From: Ruminococcus flavefaciens
GTDB lineage: Bacteria > Bacteroidota > Bacteroidia > Bacteroidales > P3
Assembly: GCA_023667315.1 (NCBI GenBank)
Contig: JAMPAI010000001.1
Coordinates: forward strand, 1 to 64,000
Length of the DNA: 64,000 nucleotides
Reading direction: 5' to 3'
In this document: piece by piece, positions 63,989-64,000 of the stretch
How positions within the stretch are numbered: position 1 is the first letter of the stretch
Layout: each line of letters begins with the position of its first letter
Notes under the pieces: generated by a model
Told to the model about the DNA's origin: nothing
Seen by the model: the letters and a program-made list of their open reading frames with translations, nothing else
The model's database searches: none
Made by a program: the position numbers and the translations under genes

Positions 63989-64000
63989 CGGTAGTTTGCC

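Overview
The window looks like a chromosomal piece of an anaerobic Bacteroidales bacterium. The evidence is Bacteroidetes-type -7 promoter boxes (TAnnTTTG and a TAnnTTCG variant), a secreted M6 protease ending in a type IX secretion (Por) sorting domain, a TonB-dependent receptor, DUF4834, sigma-54, pyruvate:ferredoxin oxidoreductase and a lysine-fermentation operon like that of Porphyromonas-type anaerobes. The core is GC-rich. AT-richer islands lie at about 1-1540, 2.9-8.75 kb (with GC-rich stretches inside), 16.7-17.4 kb, 23.4-28.0 kb and 46.5-47.15 kb. I saw no rRNA, tRNA, insertion sequence, CRISPR array or intergenic gap over 300 bp.

Layout. 0-2.9 kb: an AAA/DUF4143 ATPase behind a 33-bp-period repeat, then a secreted C1B cysteine peptidase. 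2.9-9.3 kb: two copies of a two-gene module, each pairing a heme-motif (CxxCH) beta-propeller envelope protein with a protein that shares a DUF6057-like C-terminal domain. 9.3-14 kb: lysine-degradation genes atoD-kal-kce-kdd-kamA on the minus strand, without kamD, kamE or atoA. 14-18.6 kb: pyrE, an SRPBCC protein, rlmD, a HigBA-type toxin-antitoxin pair and a serine hydrolase. 18.6-29.8 kb (minus): flippase, glycosyltransferase, a polymerase-like protein, a polymerase/ligase-like fusion, rpoN and a large AsmA protein. 29.9-33.5 kb: sufBCD. 33.5-42.6 kb (minus): a three-part outer-membrane protein, pckA, a Gate-domain transporter, a porin, YitT, DUF4834 and rpmH. 42.8-46.4 kb: nifJ. 46.5-50.2 kb: a second toxin-antitoxin pair running into tatD, trpS and hflX. 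50.2-63.9 kb (minus): miaA, a TonB receptor, a glycosyltransferase, a frameshifted M6 protease, ksgA, a TPR protein, serS, a cytidylate-kinase-like protein and two secreted proteins of unknown function.

Together the genes describe an amino-acid-fermenting anaerobe. KamA, Kdd, Kce, Kal and an AtoD subunit take lysine toward acetoacetate and crotonyl/butyryl-CoA. NifJ and PckA connect pyruvate, acetyl-CoA and C4 metabolism, and SufBCD supplies the Fe-S clusters these enzymes need.

The least explained parts are the duplicated CxxCH-propeller/DUF6057-like module with its internal base-composition breaks, a short dispersed repeat sitting on stop codons, the incomplete lysine operon with a repeat-rich hairpin inside it, and several genes whose -7 box lies only 5-8 nt before the start codon, which suggests leaderless messages. 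All domain assignments come from reading motifs, since no database search was possible.
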